NCBI GenBank assembly: GCA_027972325.1
Contig: JAPMOS010000310.1
Location: 1 to 30,804, forward strand
DNA length: 30,804 nucleotides
Reading direction: 5' to 3'
Origin: Paratrimastix pyriformis
Taxonomy: Eukaryota > Preaxostyla > Paratrimastigidae
Shown: one piece after another, positions 18,454-27,368 of the stretch
Layout of the letters: each line of letters opens with the position of its first letter
Position numbering within the stretch: position 1 is the stretch's first letter
The notes under the pieces: generated by a model
Told to the model about the DNA's origin: nothing
Database searches by the model: none
Seen by the model: only the letters and a program-made list of their open reading frames with translations
Translations under genes and position numbers: made by a program

Positions 18454-18519
18454 CATGCCGTCTGTACGCCTACCCCTGAAGGGGTTTAGGTCGGCATGTT
18501 ACCCGCCGGTTTCGACCGG
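18454..18519 (+). other. Pair of strong RNA hairpins
   Basis: CATGCCG at 18454-18460 pairs with CGGCATG at 18492-18498. Inside it, cctacccct pairs with aggggt-ttagg around a GA turn. Immediately after lies CCGGT-TTCG-ACCGG (18506-18519), a perfect five-base-pair stem closed by a TTCG loop, which as RNA is an unusually stable UUCG tetraloop. The pair lies between the plus-strand frame and the ICR of DIRS-B. Confidence 0.55.
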
Positions 18520-18766
18520 ATTAACGGATTTTCCTCTGTTTCAGTTTTCTGTGTTTTGCGCGCAGTTACTGGCAGTCGAAATAGTATCACAACAACAACA
18601 ACAAGAAGACAAGGACACCCTTCCGGCTTCTCCTGGTCAGGAAGAAAGGTGAAGAAACCTGACCGCCGTTCGCAACCTCCTCGTCCCTACCTGCTCCCCG
18701 GCACTCCCAGCAGTCCCGTCGCGTCTCCTCGACACAGTGGGAAGCTTTGGGGGTGGGAGGCGGGTA

Positions 18767-18900
18767 CCTTCCTGGGTTCGGAGTCGAAAGGGGGTCGCTC
18801 AGGGGGGTCCGATAGGTCCTTCCTATGTCGGACCTCCAGCCCCCCCTTTCGCTCCGCCCCTTTTTCTCCTTCCTCACCCAGGAAGGACATGATGGAGTTT
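18767..18900. repeat. DIRS-B internal complementary region
   Basis: The left arm 18767-18813 is the exact reverse complement of the left terminus. The right arm, about 18816-18900, is a diverged inverted copy of the left arm and ends in the 25-base direct copy of the terminus at 18876-18900. It sits directly downstream of the recombinase stop at 18910, as the ICR of DIRS elements does. The centre is a near-palindrome, GTCCGATAGG tcctt CCTATGTCGGAC. Confidence 0.8.
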
Positions 18901-18909
18901 TCAAAGATC

Positions 18910-20112
18910 TCATTCCTCGATACCCGCGAAAATGGTCTCCAGCGGAGCCTTTTTGGGGTTCGCCCGATTATAGTGTCGATCCAATACGGCCGACTTTTCC
19001 GTCCAGCCATACATTCGTCGGACGACGGGCTCTGGCACATCATTTTCCAAGAGTTTCGAGGCACCCGCCCCACGGAGGGCGTATGTCCGAAACCTGGCTG
19101 GGATTCCAGCCTCTGTCATCAGCCCACGCGCCAGCTTCGAAACCCGTTGGGCTCCAAGGGCCTTGTGGTTTCGAGCCACGAAAAAAGAGTCGGCATCCCC
19201 CGGCACCTTCCGCCGCAGGACTTCCGACGCGCAACAGTGTGGGCAAAGGATAGGGTCTGCTGGCAGCCCCTCCACCTTCTTGAGGACCCATTGTCCTCTT
19301 GACGTCTTGGTTTTCAGCGTCAGCATCAGCGAATGGTCCCGTCCCAAACGGGACTTCGAGACCGCAATGCGAGTCATGTCGCCCGGGCGCAGCCCGGAAA
19401 GCAACAACAGGACCGCCAGCTTCCCCAAGAGGAAATCCCTCGAAAGCTTCGCATTCGCTCCACGGTCCGCGATCGCCTTCTGCAACGCCCCAAGATCAGG
19501 AGATTCCTCTATCTTAGGCTTGGAGGGCCGCATTTTACGCACGGCCTCCAAAAAGGTTGTGACCAAAGGATCCGCGCCAATCCGTCTTCCTGACAACACC
19601 GCGAGCTTAGTCGATATGCAACTCGCAATGTTCGCAAACCACTTCGCTGAGAAGTTGTTCTCACCAAACTTCTCCGCTAGGAAGTTCACCAGGCCAACCG
19701 GAGACGCCTGAAAAGGATCAAGTCCCTTCCCCTCGGCCCACTCTGACCACCTCCGCCATGCAATGGAGATGGCCTTGGCCCGGGATCCGGACCATGCGTG
19801 TTTCATGATAGAAACCGCCCGTTCGTCCATCCCTTCCGGACAGAACATTGGACACATGTCTGGCGCGACTCTTCCGAGCGCCACCGGATCCTGAAGGTCC
19901 TCCAGTTCGATGAAGTCTACAGACGAAGAATCGTCCGTTCCCTCAGTGGTCGCCCCGTCACCAGGAGAACCATCGCTCTCCAGTGAGCCGGGCCCACTCC
20001 CACCGAGTTCCCCCCCAACCCGGGGAGGAACGTCTCCTCGGTATTGGGGAGAAGCAGTGGCCCTCTGAGAACCATGCCCATCAGATCCGGCCACCATGTG
20101 GCCGACTTCCAC
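18910..20112 (-). CDS. DIRS-B tyrosine recombinase
   Basis: An open frame of 400 residues. An acidic N-terminal part (TEGTDDSSSVDFIELEDLQD) leads into a SAM-like core-binding region (about residues 110-200, with GLDPFQASPVGLVNFLAE). The catalytic domain follows with LLLLSGLRPGDMTRI, YALRGAGASKLLEN and the closing box GWTEKSAVLDRHYNR with the tyrosine. This is the integrase of DIRS/Ngaro-type elements, which inserts a circular DNA copy. Its N-terminus overlaps the end of the RT/RNase H region in another frame, which is usual for the group. The product looks uninterrupted over this span. It is part of a 5'-incomplete fossil element. Confidence 0.88.
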   Translation of the reverse strand: MEVGHMVAGSDGHGSQRATASPQYRGDVPPRVGGELGGSGPGSLESDGSPGDGATTEGTDDSSSVDFIELEDLQDPVALGRVAPDMCPMFCPEGMDERAVSIMKHAWSGSRAKAISIAWRRWSEWAEGKGLDPFQASPVGLVNFLAEKFGENNFSAKWFANIASCISTKLAVLSGRRIGADPLVTTFLEAVRKMRPSKPKIEESPDLGALQKAIADRGANAKLSRDFLLGKLAVLLLLSGLRPGDMTRIAVSKSRLGRDHSLMLTLKTKTSRGQWVLKKVEGLPADPILCPHCCASEVLRRKVPGDADSFFVARNHKALGAQRVSKLARGLMTEAGIPARFRTYALRGAGASKLLENDVPEPVVRRMYGWTEKSAVLDRHYNRANPKKAPLETIFAGIEE

Positions 20113-20158
20113 ACTGGCAACACCAGCATCGCCGTGGCCCGCTGAAGTCTGATCAACC

Positions 20159-21814
20159 TCAATACCCGGCCCACTTGGTTGAACGGTGGGTTCGCATAGA
20201 CTGCCTGCTTGGGTCTGGCCGCAGGCTCCAAAACCTCCCCACCTGAGCGTTGCTCATCGTAGCGAAGGCGTCGAGCTCGGGGCGATAACGGAGTTCCCGA
20301 CAGGCCCAGGCAAAGAGCCTGGGATTGAGTTTCCAGTCGGACGAATCTGTCATCCGCGACAGCCAGTCCGCCCGGACATTGGTCACCCCGGCAATATGCT
20401 CGGGGACGACCGTCACTCCCATTTCCTGGCAGAGCTCCCAAAGCTCCAAGAGCAGGGACAGCAGGTGAGGACTCGAGGTTCTCCACGCTCGGACCGCCGA
20501 GGTAGCTACCATCGAGTCCGATTGCCAGCGCAGACACGTGCCGGCCGTCAAGAATGGACGGAACGCACGGAGACCGAACAGCAGGGCACTGAGTTCCTGC
20601 CAGTTTATATGTCTCGCTGTCTCCCCCTCCGATTCCCGCCAGTTCCCCCTGGCCTCCAGGGGTAAGGCACCATTCTCCAGCGTGGCTCCCCACGCCATAG
20701 AGCTGGCGTCGGTCTGCAGCACCCGCGTCGGGTTCGGCGGAGCTGTGGACGCACCGTTGAGGGGAATCGCCGTGGACCACCACAGCAGCTCTCTCCGAGC
20801 CTCGTCGGTCAGTGTCGATGTCCCGTGCCACCCCGACTTGCTCACTCCTCTCACCTTGCACTTCTCCAGGTGGAAGAGATGCAAGCAGGCCGGCACCACC
20901 GCCGGCCTGGTCGAGACCAATGACCCCAGCACCTGCGCCAAGCGACGGGTCTGGACCACTTTCTTCCCTTCCAGGCTCTTCAGCATAGCCAACAAGGCCT
21001 GGACCCTCTCGGGCGGAAGGGTAATCCTCAACCTCCTGGAGTCCAGCTGGAACCCCAGGAAGATGATCTGCTTCACCCCGGTGAAGACGGACTTGCTCTG
21101 GCTGATTGCAAAGCCCAGGCCGCAGAGTAATCTGAGAGTCCTCAATACATCCTGCTGTGACCCCTCCAGAGTCCGGGAGAGAATGAGGAGATCGTCGAGA
21201 TACACAACGATCCTCACCCCCTCCCTCCGGAGTTGCTCCACAACCGGCCTCATCAATTTGGTGAACGTAAACGGGGCCCGGGCCGCCCCGAAGGGCATGG
21301 CCGTCGCCACAAACGTTTGCCGGCCCCAGGCGAATGCAAGCCTGGGTTGGGAGGTCGGGGCCACAGGTATGTGCCAGTAAGCCTTTCTGAGGTCCAACTT
21401 CGTTAAGAAGTCTTCCTCCCTCAGAAGGCACATGGCATCCTGTAACCCCTCCATCTTGAAATGGAGGGGGGCCACATATTGATTGCTGGGACGGCAATCG
21501 AGAATCGGACGTAAAGTCCCATCCCCCTTCGGAACCGTAAACAAGGTCTGGATCAGGAGACCCTCCGGTAACGGGCTCCCCACCTCCCTTGCTGCCCCCA
21601 GCTCCAGCATTTCTGCCACCTCCTGAGAGATGGCCATCGAGGCAGCCTGTGACAGCTGCTTCGCCGGACGAGGTCTGAACGCTTTCTTCGGACAAACCTC
21701 GAAGTCCACCTGAAAACCCTCTTCCAGGATTTTCAAGGCAAAGGCCCGACTCGGGGATTCCAATTTCCGCCATTGCTCCAGTCTTGAGGACAGTTTCTTT
21801 GGAAAGTCCCTCAA
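20159..21814 (-). CDS. DIRS-B reverse transcriptase / RNase H
   Basis: An open frame of 551 residues. RT motifs run in order: LIQTLFTVPKGDGTLRPILD, FLTKLDLRKAYWHIPV, AMPFGAARAPFTFTKLM, the active site VVYLDDLLILS, and IIFLGFQLDSRRL. RNase H follows with VLQTDASSMAWGATLE, HINWQELSALLFGL, LRWQSDSMVATSAV and EHIAGVTNVRADWLSRMTD. The order and the ending (RNase H followed by a conserved C-terminal ...RELRYRPELDAFA) are those of DIRS-type Pol. The predicted role is copying the element RNA. It lies upstream of the recombinase on the same strand and overlaps its start region. Part of a 5'-incomplete fossil element. Confidence 0.9.
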   Translation of the reverse strand: MRDFPKKLSSRLEQWRKLESPSRAFALKILEEGFQVDFEVCPKKAFRPRPAKQLSQAASMAISQEVAEMLELGAAREVGSPLPEGLLIQTLFTVPKGDGTLRPILDCRPSNQYVAPLHFKMEGLQDAMCLLREEDFLTKLDLRKAYWHIPVAPTSQPRLAFAWGRQTFVATAMPFGAARAPFTFTKLMRPVVEQLRREGVRIVVYLDDLLILSRTLEGSQQDVLRTLRLLCGLGFAISQSKSVFTGVKQIIFLGFQLDSRRLRITLPPERVQALLAMLKSLEGKKVVQTRRLAQVLGSLVSTRPAVVPACLHLFHLEKCKVRGVSKSGWHGTSTLTDEARRELLWWSTAIPLNGASTAPPNPTRVLQTDASSMAWGATLENGALPLEARGNWRESEGETARHINWQELSALLFGLRAFRPFLTAGTCLRWQSDSMVATSAVRAWRTSSPHLLSLLLELWELCQEMGVTVVPEHIAGVTNVRADWLSRMTDSSDWKLNPRLFAWACRELRYRPELDAFATMSNAQVGRFWSLRPDPSRQSMRTHRSTKWAGY

Positions 21815-21949
21815 TTCCGAGGTCTGGGCGCAAATGGCTAGACACTCTTCGAAAAAAGCAATTCTCTGACTGCTTCTTTCCTTTGATGATCACAGGGCAT
21901 CCCCGTGAAGGGGCGAGGCCCGCTTCCGGGAGCGTCGACCCCCGCTCCG

Positions 21950-22853
21950 CTAAGGCCAGCGCCCCCTCCTGACCCTCCCTCTCAACCCCCCCGAAGGGAC
22001 GAAGATAAGGAGCAGCTTCCTGTTTGGCTTCAACTCGCGCACGCTTAGTGTTGGCCACAGGGGCGGCGGCAGGGGCGGCGCCAGCAGCAGTAGCGGCGGC
22101 CATCGGGCGTCCTCGACGTTGAGCGAAATGACGCCGCGGGGCATTCGGCCGCCCACGGAACCTGGGGGCCGCAGGCCGAGGCTGGACCTTGGGGGGAAGC
22201 TTCGAAGCTTCCGCGAGCGTGGGGGCCTGCTGAGCCACCTTCAACCGCTCCGCGCGGTTCTCCAGCGCAGACAGGTCCTCGGCCAAGAACATCGCGTCCT
22301 CAGGGGGCGCGCCCTTAGCGAGGAGGAGCCCCGGGTGGACATGCTGAACCAATCGATCACGGCGGGTCCTCTCAACCCGGGAGAGGGCCACTTCAAGGAC
22401 CTGGGACAAGCGCCCCAAGTGACCCTGAATCACGTCTGGATCCGGGTCAGCAGTGCCCGAGACCTCCATCAAAGCTGGAACCAGCATGCGGCGCATCAAC
22501 ATAAGATCGGCCCACTGGGCTTCGAGGAGGGAAGCAACCTCCGGCGCGCCCAGCGGGGTCTTCCGGAGGGCAGGTAAATCCAGCCCGAGCTTCTCAGGCT
22601 CAGCCAGTGGGTGCCGATAATCGAAGCCCAAGGCAGGATACTTCTTCAAAAGAGCTTGAAGGATACTCTTGGCCAAGGGAGCTCTTGTCAGAGCCTCCCT
22701 GCCTCTTCCCACCCAGAGCCGAACGCTCTCGGGTACTTCGCCCTGCGCCGCCGGGGCAAAGAGATCTGCGGGAAGGTCATCCTCAGACGAGACGGATTTC
22801 TCCGCGTCTTCCTCGGATTCTCCCGGCTCTCCACAGTCAGGCCCCCCCCCCCG
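21950..22853 (-). pseudogene. DIRS-B gag-like region (partial)
   Basis: The frame is already open at the junction with the AT-rich block, so its start is not in the element as preserved here. It has an acidic stretch (KSVSSEDDLPADLF), a helical region (KSILQALLKKYPALGF, then SLLEAQWADLMLMRRMLVPA), and an Arg/Pro/Gly-rich basic tail near 22100 (RGRPNAPRRHFAQRRGR) suited to nucleic-acid binding. No named domain is recognised. The gag-like role is inferred from its position just before RT and from the basic tail. Confidence 0.6.
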
Positions 22854-22859
22854 CTAATG

Positions 22860-24055
22860 GAAGCCTTGTGTTCATATCGTATCATGTCGGCTCGCGCCTC
22901 CACTCTACTCTTATCTTTCCCTATTGTGATCTTCAATGATGTTGCAATGATAGCACCGTTAGAATCTGTGGCAAGATATGATGCATTAAGAACTGGTGTT
23001 CTGAGACCATTGAGGAACTTCATTGTATTATAACAGGTGATGATACCTGAAGATCCATATTGGGAGATACCATCAGTGGATATGGCATTTGGGAATTTTA
23101 GGGGACCAGTGATCGAATAAATTTGCGAGAATACACCATCGTTCACTCGTTGAATGTTACCGTTTGCATCGCACCCGAGCATACCAGTATCAGAGATAGA
23201 ATGGATGCGGACATTATGGAAAGAGAAGTCGACAGTTGAATCGATGTCATTATAATTGATTAAGGCAGTTTTCATTTCACCAGTTCCAGGATTGATCTTG
23301 ACTAGTTTTGAGATTGTTGGATCGGCAATACCAGGAAGCCAAAGATTGTATGCATGTAGTGACCCAACCATATCACGAACTGCGACAGAGTTTTCATATG
23401 CATCTGTTGAATAAATATAAGGTGTAGTGCCACCCTCACCTGTTGGTGCAGCAGCTAACCCAATAGTTCCGTCGGTCGCACGATACAAATACCCAGTTGT
23501 GGTCCCGAAGCTATTTAATTTTAGTGTTGCAACATTGATAGCCGAATTGGTGGAAATATCGTCACCTGTAATTAATGATGCTTCCACTTTACCAGTATAA
23601 TTCCCTTCAAACGAATGAGGTGTGACTTTCAGAGGAAGATTCCGTGTAGTGTCAACATAACCAGGAAGGAATAGTTTGGTCGAATGCACAGAACCATTCA
23701 TATCACGGACAACGACAGATGATTCAGTTGGTTCCACAGCTTCGGCATAAGAACTTGATGAAACCCGTTTCCATGTGGCGATGTTTGATGAAATATTGAC
23801 GAGAACAAAACATGTGTTTGAAGTAGTATTAGTCCATAATGTGCATAAAGGATAGGTATTATCAGAACTCAATGGATCACGAGTCATAGAGACATACTTA
23901 GTAATCGTATTGGGATCAAATGTAAGAGAAAGTGTAGAAGTAGATGTTTCCAAATGTAAACCATCAGTGACATGTAAAAGACCAGGAGGGCCACGAGGAC
24001 CCCGTTGTGATGATGTAGTATAACTTGATGAATAACCAAAAGGTAATAAAGACAT
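22860..24055 (-). CDS. Fibre-like protein with collagen-like N-terminus (partial)
   Basis: It starts MSLLPFGYSSSYTTSSQ, followed by a short collagen-like run, RGPRGPPG, then a long Ser/Thr/Asn-rich beta-type region. Recurrent motifs include VVVRDMNGSVHSTKLFLPG and VAVRDMVGSLHAYNLWLPG (an internal repeat about 110 residues apart), GYLYRATDGTIG and MLGCDANGNIQ. The pattern resembles trimeric viral fibres or tail spikes. An upstream in-frame extension exists, but this start is preferred: it gives a 51-base divergent intergenic space to the ATPase and places TATATA six bases ahead of the ATG. The frame runs to the left edge of the AT-rich block. A role in host attachment is inferred. Confidence 0.6.
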
Positions 24056-24106
24056 TGTTATATATTTACAGAAGAAAATAATATCTTGCCTCTTTATATA
24101 GAAACA
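24056..24106. promoter_or_regulatory. Compact divergent promoter between fibre and ATPase genes
   Basis: Fifty-one bases separate the two ATGs. TATATA-type boxes lie close to each start: aaatatataaca before the minus-strand fibre ATG, and tttatatagaaaca before the plus-strand ATPase ATG. Similar TATATA-to-ATG spacing occurs before the genes at 26065 and 29069. Confidence 0.45.
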
Positions 24107-24850
24107 ATGGATGTTATAAATGTGAAAGAATTCTTTGGTGATGATCAGCACAATGAAAAGATCCTGAATCCATTTGCACCACAAGGATTATTCCGGATGT
24201 GTATGGTTGGAGGATCAGGAAGTGGTAAAACAAATGCCCTTGTATCAATGATAGTTCAAGGTCAGATACCATTTGATAAGAATCATATCTACAGTAAACA
24301 TGTGGATGACCCTAATGATGTATATGTGAAGTTGATAGAATATCTTGAAGATGTTCAAGCCAACGCGAGAGAGCAACTTGAAGAGCCTGATTTAGAGATG
24401 GTATATTATGGAAATAAGCTTGATGACGTGATCCCAGTTGAAGAGCTCCCATACGAATCCAGAAAGTTAGTGATATTTGATGATTTCATGAATGAACCCA
24501 AACAGAAACAGGCTATAATGACAGAATACTTTACATCAGGCCGACATAAACAAGCATCTGTGATATATTTAGCACAATACTTCTATAATATCCCAACACA
24601 AATCAGAGCTAATACCGGATATTTTCTAATATTTAAGATGACAAAAAGAGATATTAATTGTTTGAATTTATTAATTTGTGAGCCAAAAGAACGGATACAA
24701 GCATTATATAATGTAGCGACTCGTATGGAATTTCAATGGAAATCGATTGTTTCGGATCGGTGTTCCGACATGTCCCAAAGGGTTTTTTCGGTGAAACTCG
24801 ACGTTTTCCGTCATCAGAACCACTATCCCGAAGTTAGTCGGGGGTACTAA
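24107..24850 (+). CDS. A32/FtsK-HerA-type genome packaging ATPase
   Basis: From ATG at 24107 (MDVINVKEFFGDDQHNEK) the protein shows a textbook Walker A, MVGGSGSGKTNALVSMI, at about residues 30-46. Walker B is RKLVIFDDFMNEP at about 117-129. A following sensor-type segment is SVIYLAQYFYNIPTQIRAN. This is the packaging ATPase shared by Polintons, virophages and large DNA viruses, which pumps DNA into a preformed capsid. The length is close to the usual 200-260 residues. The last part of the frame runs through the first unit of the 142-bp tandem repeat, so the native C-terminus is uncertain. It is divergently transcribed from the fibre gene. Confidence 0.85.
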   Translation: MDVINVKEFFGDDQHNEKILNPFAPQGLFRMCMVGGSGSGKTNALVSMIVQGQIPFDKNHIYSKHVDDPNDVYVKLIEYLEDVQANAREQLEEPDLEMVYYGNKLDDVIPVEELPYESRKLVIFDDFMNEPKQKQAIMTEYFTSGRHKQASVIYLAQYFYNIPTQIRANTGYFLIFKMTKRDINCLNLLICEPKERIQALYNVATRMEFQWKSIVSDRCSDMSQRVFSVKLDVFRHQNHYPEVSRGY

Positions 24851-25173
24851 AATCCATACGACTCGTATGGAATTTCAATGGAAATCGATTGTTTCGGATC
24901 GGTGTTCCGACATGTCCCAAAGGGTTTTTGCGGTGAAACTCGACGTTTTCCGTCATCAGAACCACTATCCCGAAGTTAGTCGGGGGTACTAAAATCCATA
25001 CGACTCGTATGGAATTTCAATGGAAATCGATTGTTTCGGATCGGTGTTCCGACATGTCCCAAAGGGTTTTTGCGGTGAAACTCGACGTTTTCCGTCATCA
25101 GAACCACTATCCCGAAGTTAGTCGGGGGTACTAAAATCCATACGACTCGTATGGAATTTCAATGGAAATCGAT
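24718..25173. repeat. 142-bp tandem repeat, about 3.2 copies
   Basis: The unit starts gactcgtatggaatttcaat at 24718, 24860 and 25002, with a partial fourth copy from 25144. The spacing is exactly 142 each time. Copies differ by only one or two bases, so the expansion is recent. Each junction contains an inverted repeat, CCATAC GACTC GTATGG. The unit begins inside the ATPase coding sequence and ends at the long non-coding repeat. Confidence 0.92.
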
Positions 25174-26060
25174 AGTAGTTATAAAAGGAGAGTTCTGAGA
25201 CAATCGATTTTCACACACAATTTTTCACGCTTGCGTTGTTATTTGAGGCAAAAATCGAATTCTTCAGAACAAAATCTTTTTTTCTCATTATTTTTTATCG
25301 AAAAGGAGCATTTTATTTTATCAGCTTTGAATGATTTAAGCATTAATTTTCTCGAGCTACAAACGTTATTTGAGGCAAAAATCGATTTCTTCAGAGCAAA
25401 ATCTTTTTTCTCAATGTTTTTTAAGTAAAACGAGCATTTTATTTTAATCAGCTTGGAATGATTTAAGCATCAATTCATTCGAGCTACAAACGAAATTAGA
25501 GGCAAAAAGCGAATTCTCCATGCATTTTCAATTTTTTTCCATTTTTTTTTGTCCCAGAAATTTTTTTGCCATTTTTGTTAAATCAAACAATTCAATCATC
25601 TTAAGCATCAAACGAAAGAGAATTCAATCAGAAACAGCTTATCTCTTCATTCAAAATAAAATTGTGACAAAAGTGCTTTTCAAAAGTGATCATTAAATAA
25701 TGCATCAATCTTAAGTAAATGATGCATTCTTTTTGATTGAATCAGCTCAAATAATTGATTCTAAGAAAATGGAAAAGTATGACAAAATGATAAAACAATA
25801 TGAAATTTGATTTCAGCACCGAGCCCTTTAAAGCGGAAATGTACTCAGCTTTGACATGAATTGAAAGAGAAATCAATCAGATTTACCTTCTATTTCAAAG
25901 AGATAAAAAACAGCGTTTCATCATTTGAGCTCTGAGTGTTTTAAGATGATAATTCAATGAGCTACTGAGGCTAACTCAATGAAATAGTGAACGAGTGATA
26001 GCAGTTGATTAACATGTAAAGGTATTTGAAGAAAAAATAATTATCTATAGTTAGTATATA
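25172..26060 (+). repeat. Long direct repeat, copy A (non-coding, possible promoter region)
   Basis: It starts gtagttataaaaggagagtt and is repeated at 28168-29059 with few differences over about the first 740 bases. Within it a module of roughly 125 bases (ttatttgaggcaaaaatcga ... gagctacaaacg) recurs two to three times. The last 130 bases differ more, but both copies end aaggtattt...attatctatagttagtatata and stand a few bases before an ATG (26065 here). No convincing gene lies inside. The ttataaaagg box at its left edge resembles a TATA box. Confidence 0.85.
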
Positions 26061-26064
26061 GAGA

Positions 26065-26235
26065 ATGAATTGTGATAAGCATCCAGTTAAGATTGATAGG
26101 GCGCTATTTGAACTCCTACAGGAGTTGATTAAGCTTCATGGTGATGAATATTTCACTGTTACAATAACTAAGAAGAAAGGAGATGAGAGTGACGATTCCA
26201 CAACAATAGTGTATGAAAATGAATATTTCCATTAA
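26065..26235 (+). CDS. Small protein, 56 residues, unknown
   Basis: It starts MNCDKHPVKIDRALFELLQE, four bases after the agtatata that closes direct repeat copy A, and ends in NEYFH with TAA at 26233-26235. It is predicted to be a short helix followed by a beta-rich, acidic tail, with no membrane segment. No family is recognised. Its stop codon overlaps the end of the convergent integrase gene. The close promoter-like motif, AT-rich codon use like its neighbours and clean start and stop support a real gene. Confidence 0.5.
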   Translation: MNCDKHPVKIDRALFELLQELIKLHGDEYFTVTITKKKGDESDDSTTIVYENEYFH

Positions 26236-27266
26236 CGGAGCTTCATATCATGCATTATATTATCTGTGTCAATACCTTCTCGAGTCAGTCTTCGTTTGAC
26301 GAGTCTTTTCTTCTTTGTGTCATCAATCTTCTTGACAGCTTTTTCAGTGCTCTCCTTCTCGATGATTTCACCAACCTTCTTCAACTCATATTGTTTGTAG
26401 TGTTTTTTCAACAGTTCTCCAGACTTCAGGTTCTTGAGAACATACTTTTTACCATCGAATGAGTCAATGATATAGACAGCGAGAGAATACTTTACTTCAT
26501 CACCTTTAGCGAATGCTTTGAGCTTTCGAACAGCACGAACATGGTCACCAATATTATAAATACGTTCTATTTGAGTGACTGATTGTTTGTTTGTATCATG
26601 GTTGTTGAACACATTATAAGGTGTTGCTTTAATGGTTCTGTGGTAATCATTGTTGTAAGAAGATACCAAATCAGGAAGAACTTTAGTCCAATCGGAGTCA
26701 CCAGAAGAGAGACGCCAACGTTGTAGTTTGAGAGCAATTGTACGATTGAATCGTTCAACAAGACTATTCTTATTGATTTCTTCAGGGTCACTGAAATGAG
26801 CCACAACATGATTATCAGTCATCCATTTGACATATTGTTTAGCTTGGAATTCATTGTCACAGTTGATGTTTTCAGGAGTACCTTTTAAGTCATCATGGAA
26901 GATACTTTTAATTGCTTTGAGAACCTCAGTGGGCTTTCTTGTTTTAAGTGGACGACAGGCAGCATAACGAGAGTACACATCAATAACACAGAGGATGTTC
27001 TCGAATCCAGTTCTCGTCTTAAAACGATCATAGATGATGATATCCATCTGAACACATGCGAGAGCAGTATGAGCCACAATCGTGTTGAACTTTTTGGGTT
27101 TTCTATCTTCTTTCATGATTTGATAATCAGGTGTCTTATTTAGCACGTTTTGGACAGCATCTAAGGTGATTTTCTTGTCATCTTGTTTGAGTTTTCGATA
27201 CAATTTAGGAGCAGAAACAAAGCCCGTTTTAGGATTGCTATAAGCATTTTGAATGGTCTTTTCCAT
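26232..27266 (-). CDS. Retroviral-type (rve, DDE) integrase
   Basis: 344 residues. A helical N-terminal part (LYRKLKQDDKKITLDAVQNV) is followed by the integrase core with the acidic triad in CVQMDIIIYD, NCDNEFQAK and NSLVERFNRT. The remainder of the core includes LVSSYNNDYHRTIKATPYNV. The C-terminal region has an SH3/chromo-like strand pattern, VYIIDSFDGKKYVLKN, then a Lys-rich tail. Such integrases insert Polintons and related elements by strand transfer at linear ends. Length and layout are normal for Polinton integrases, and the frame is open throughout. It is convergent with the small gene at 26065 and divergent from the polymerase fragment. Confidence 0.9.
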   Translation of the reverse strand: MEKTIQNAYSNPKTGFVSAPKLYRKLKQDDKKITLDAVQNVLNKTPDYQIMKEDRKPKKFNTIVAHTALACVQMDIIIYDRFKTRTGFENILCVIDVYSRYAACRPLKTRKPTEVLKAIKSIFHDDLKGTPENINCDNEFQAKQYVKWMTDNHVVAHFSDPEEINKNSLVERFNRTIALKLQRWRLSSGDSDWTKVLPDLVSSYNNDYHRTIKATPYNVFNNHDTNKQSVTQIERIYNIGDHVRAVRKLKAFAKGDEVKYSLAVYIIDSFDGKKYVLKNLKSGELLKKHYKQYELKKVGEIIEKESTEKAVKKIDDTKKKRLVKRRLTREGIDTDNIMHDMKLR

Positions 27267-27368
27267 TAGTATAATGAAGTTATAAAATTAAAAGTGACTT
27301 AGAGAAACCTTAAATTTATAGATTAATAAAATATTATGAAAAAAATTTTATCTCACACTACTATAGAC

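Larger units (their letters stand above)
16877..22853 (-). mobile_element. Second DIRS-type retroelement, 5' end missing, DIRS-B
   Basis: About 6 kb, minus strand, reading from the right: gag-like frame, RT/RNase H, tyrosine recombinase, ICR, an unusual 1.8 kb segment with a plus-strand frame, and the left terminus. The left terminus is placed at 16877 because 16877-16923 is repeated exactly, inverted, at 18767-18813 in the ICR. No right terminal repeat is found where the element meets the AT-rich block at about 22853, so this copy lacks its 5' end. Its proteins differ clearly from DIRS-A (for example the RT active site is YLDDLL rather than YIDDFI), so it is a separate family. The recombinase and RT frames are long and open, suggesting moderate age. 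The gag-like parts are broken. Confidence 0.85.

Noticed and set aside
18496-19302. A 268-residue plus-strand frame across the ICR of DIRS-B
   Set aside because: It overlaps the inverted ICR and the antisense of the recombinase gene and has no domain.
24718-25173. CRISPR array
   Set aside because: Units of 142 bases are contiguous and near identical, with no spacers, and the setting is eukaryotic.
25162-25428. Short frames within the long direct repeats (also 28224-28650)
   Set aside because: They are Phe/Ser/Leu-rich frames from T-rich DNA, differ in start and end between the two copies, and show no conserved domain.
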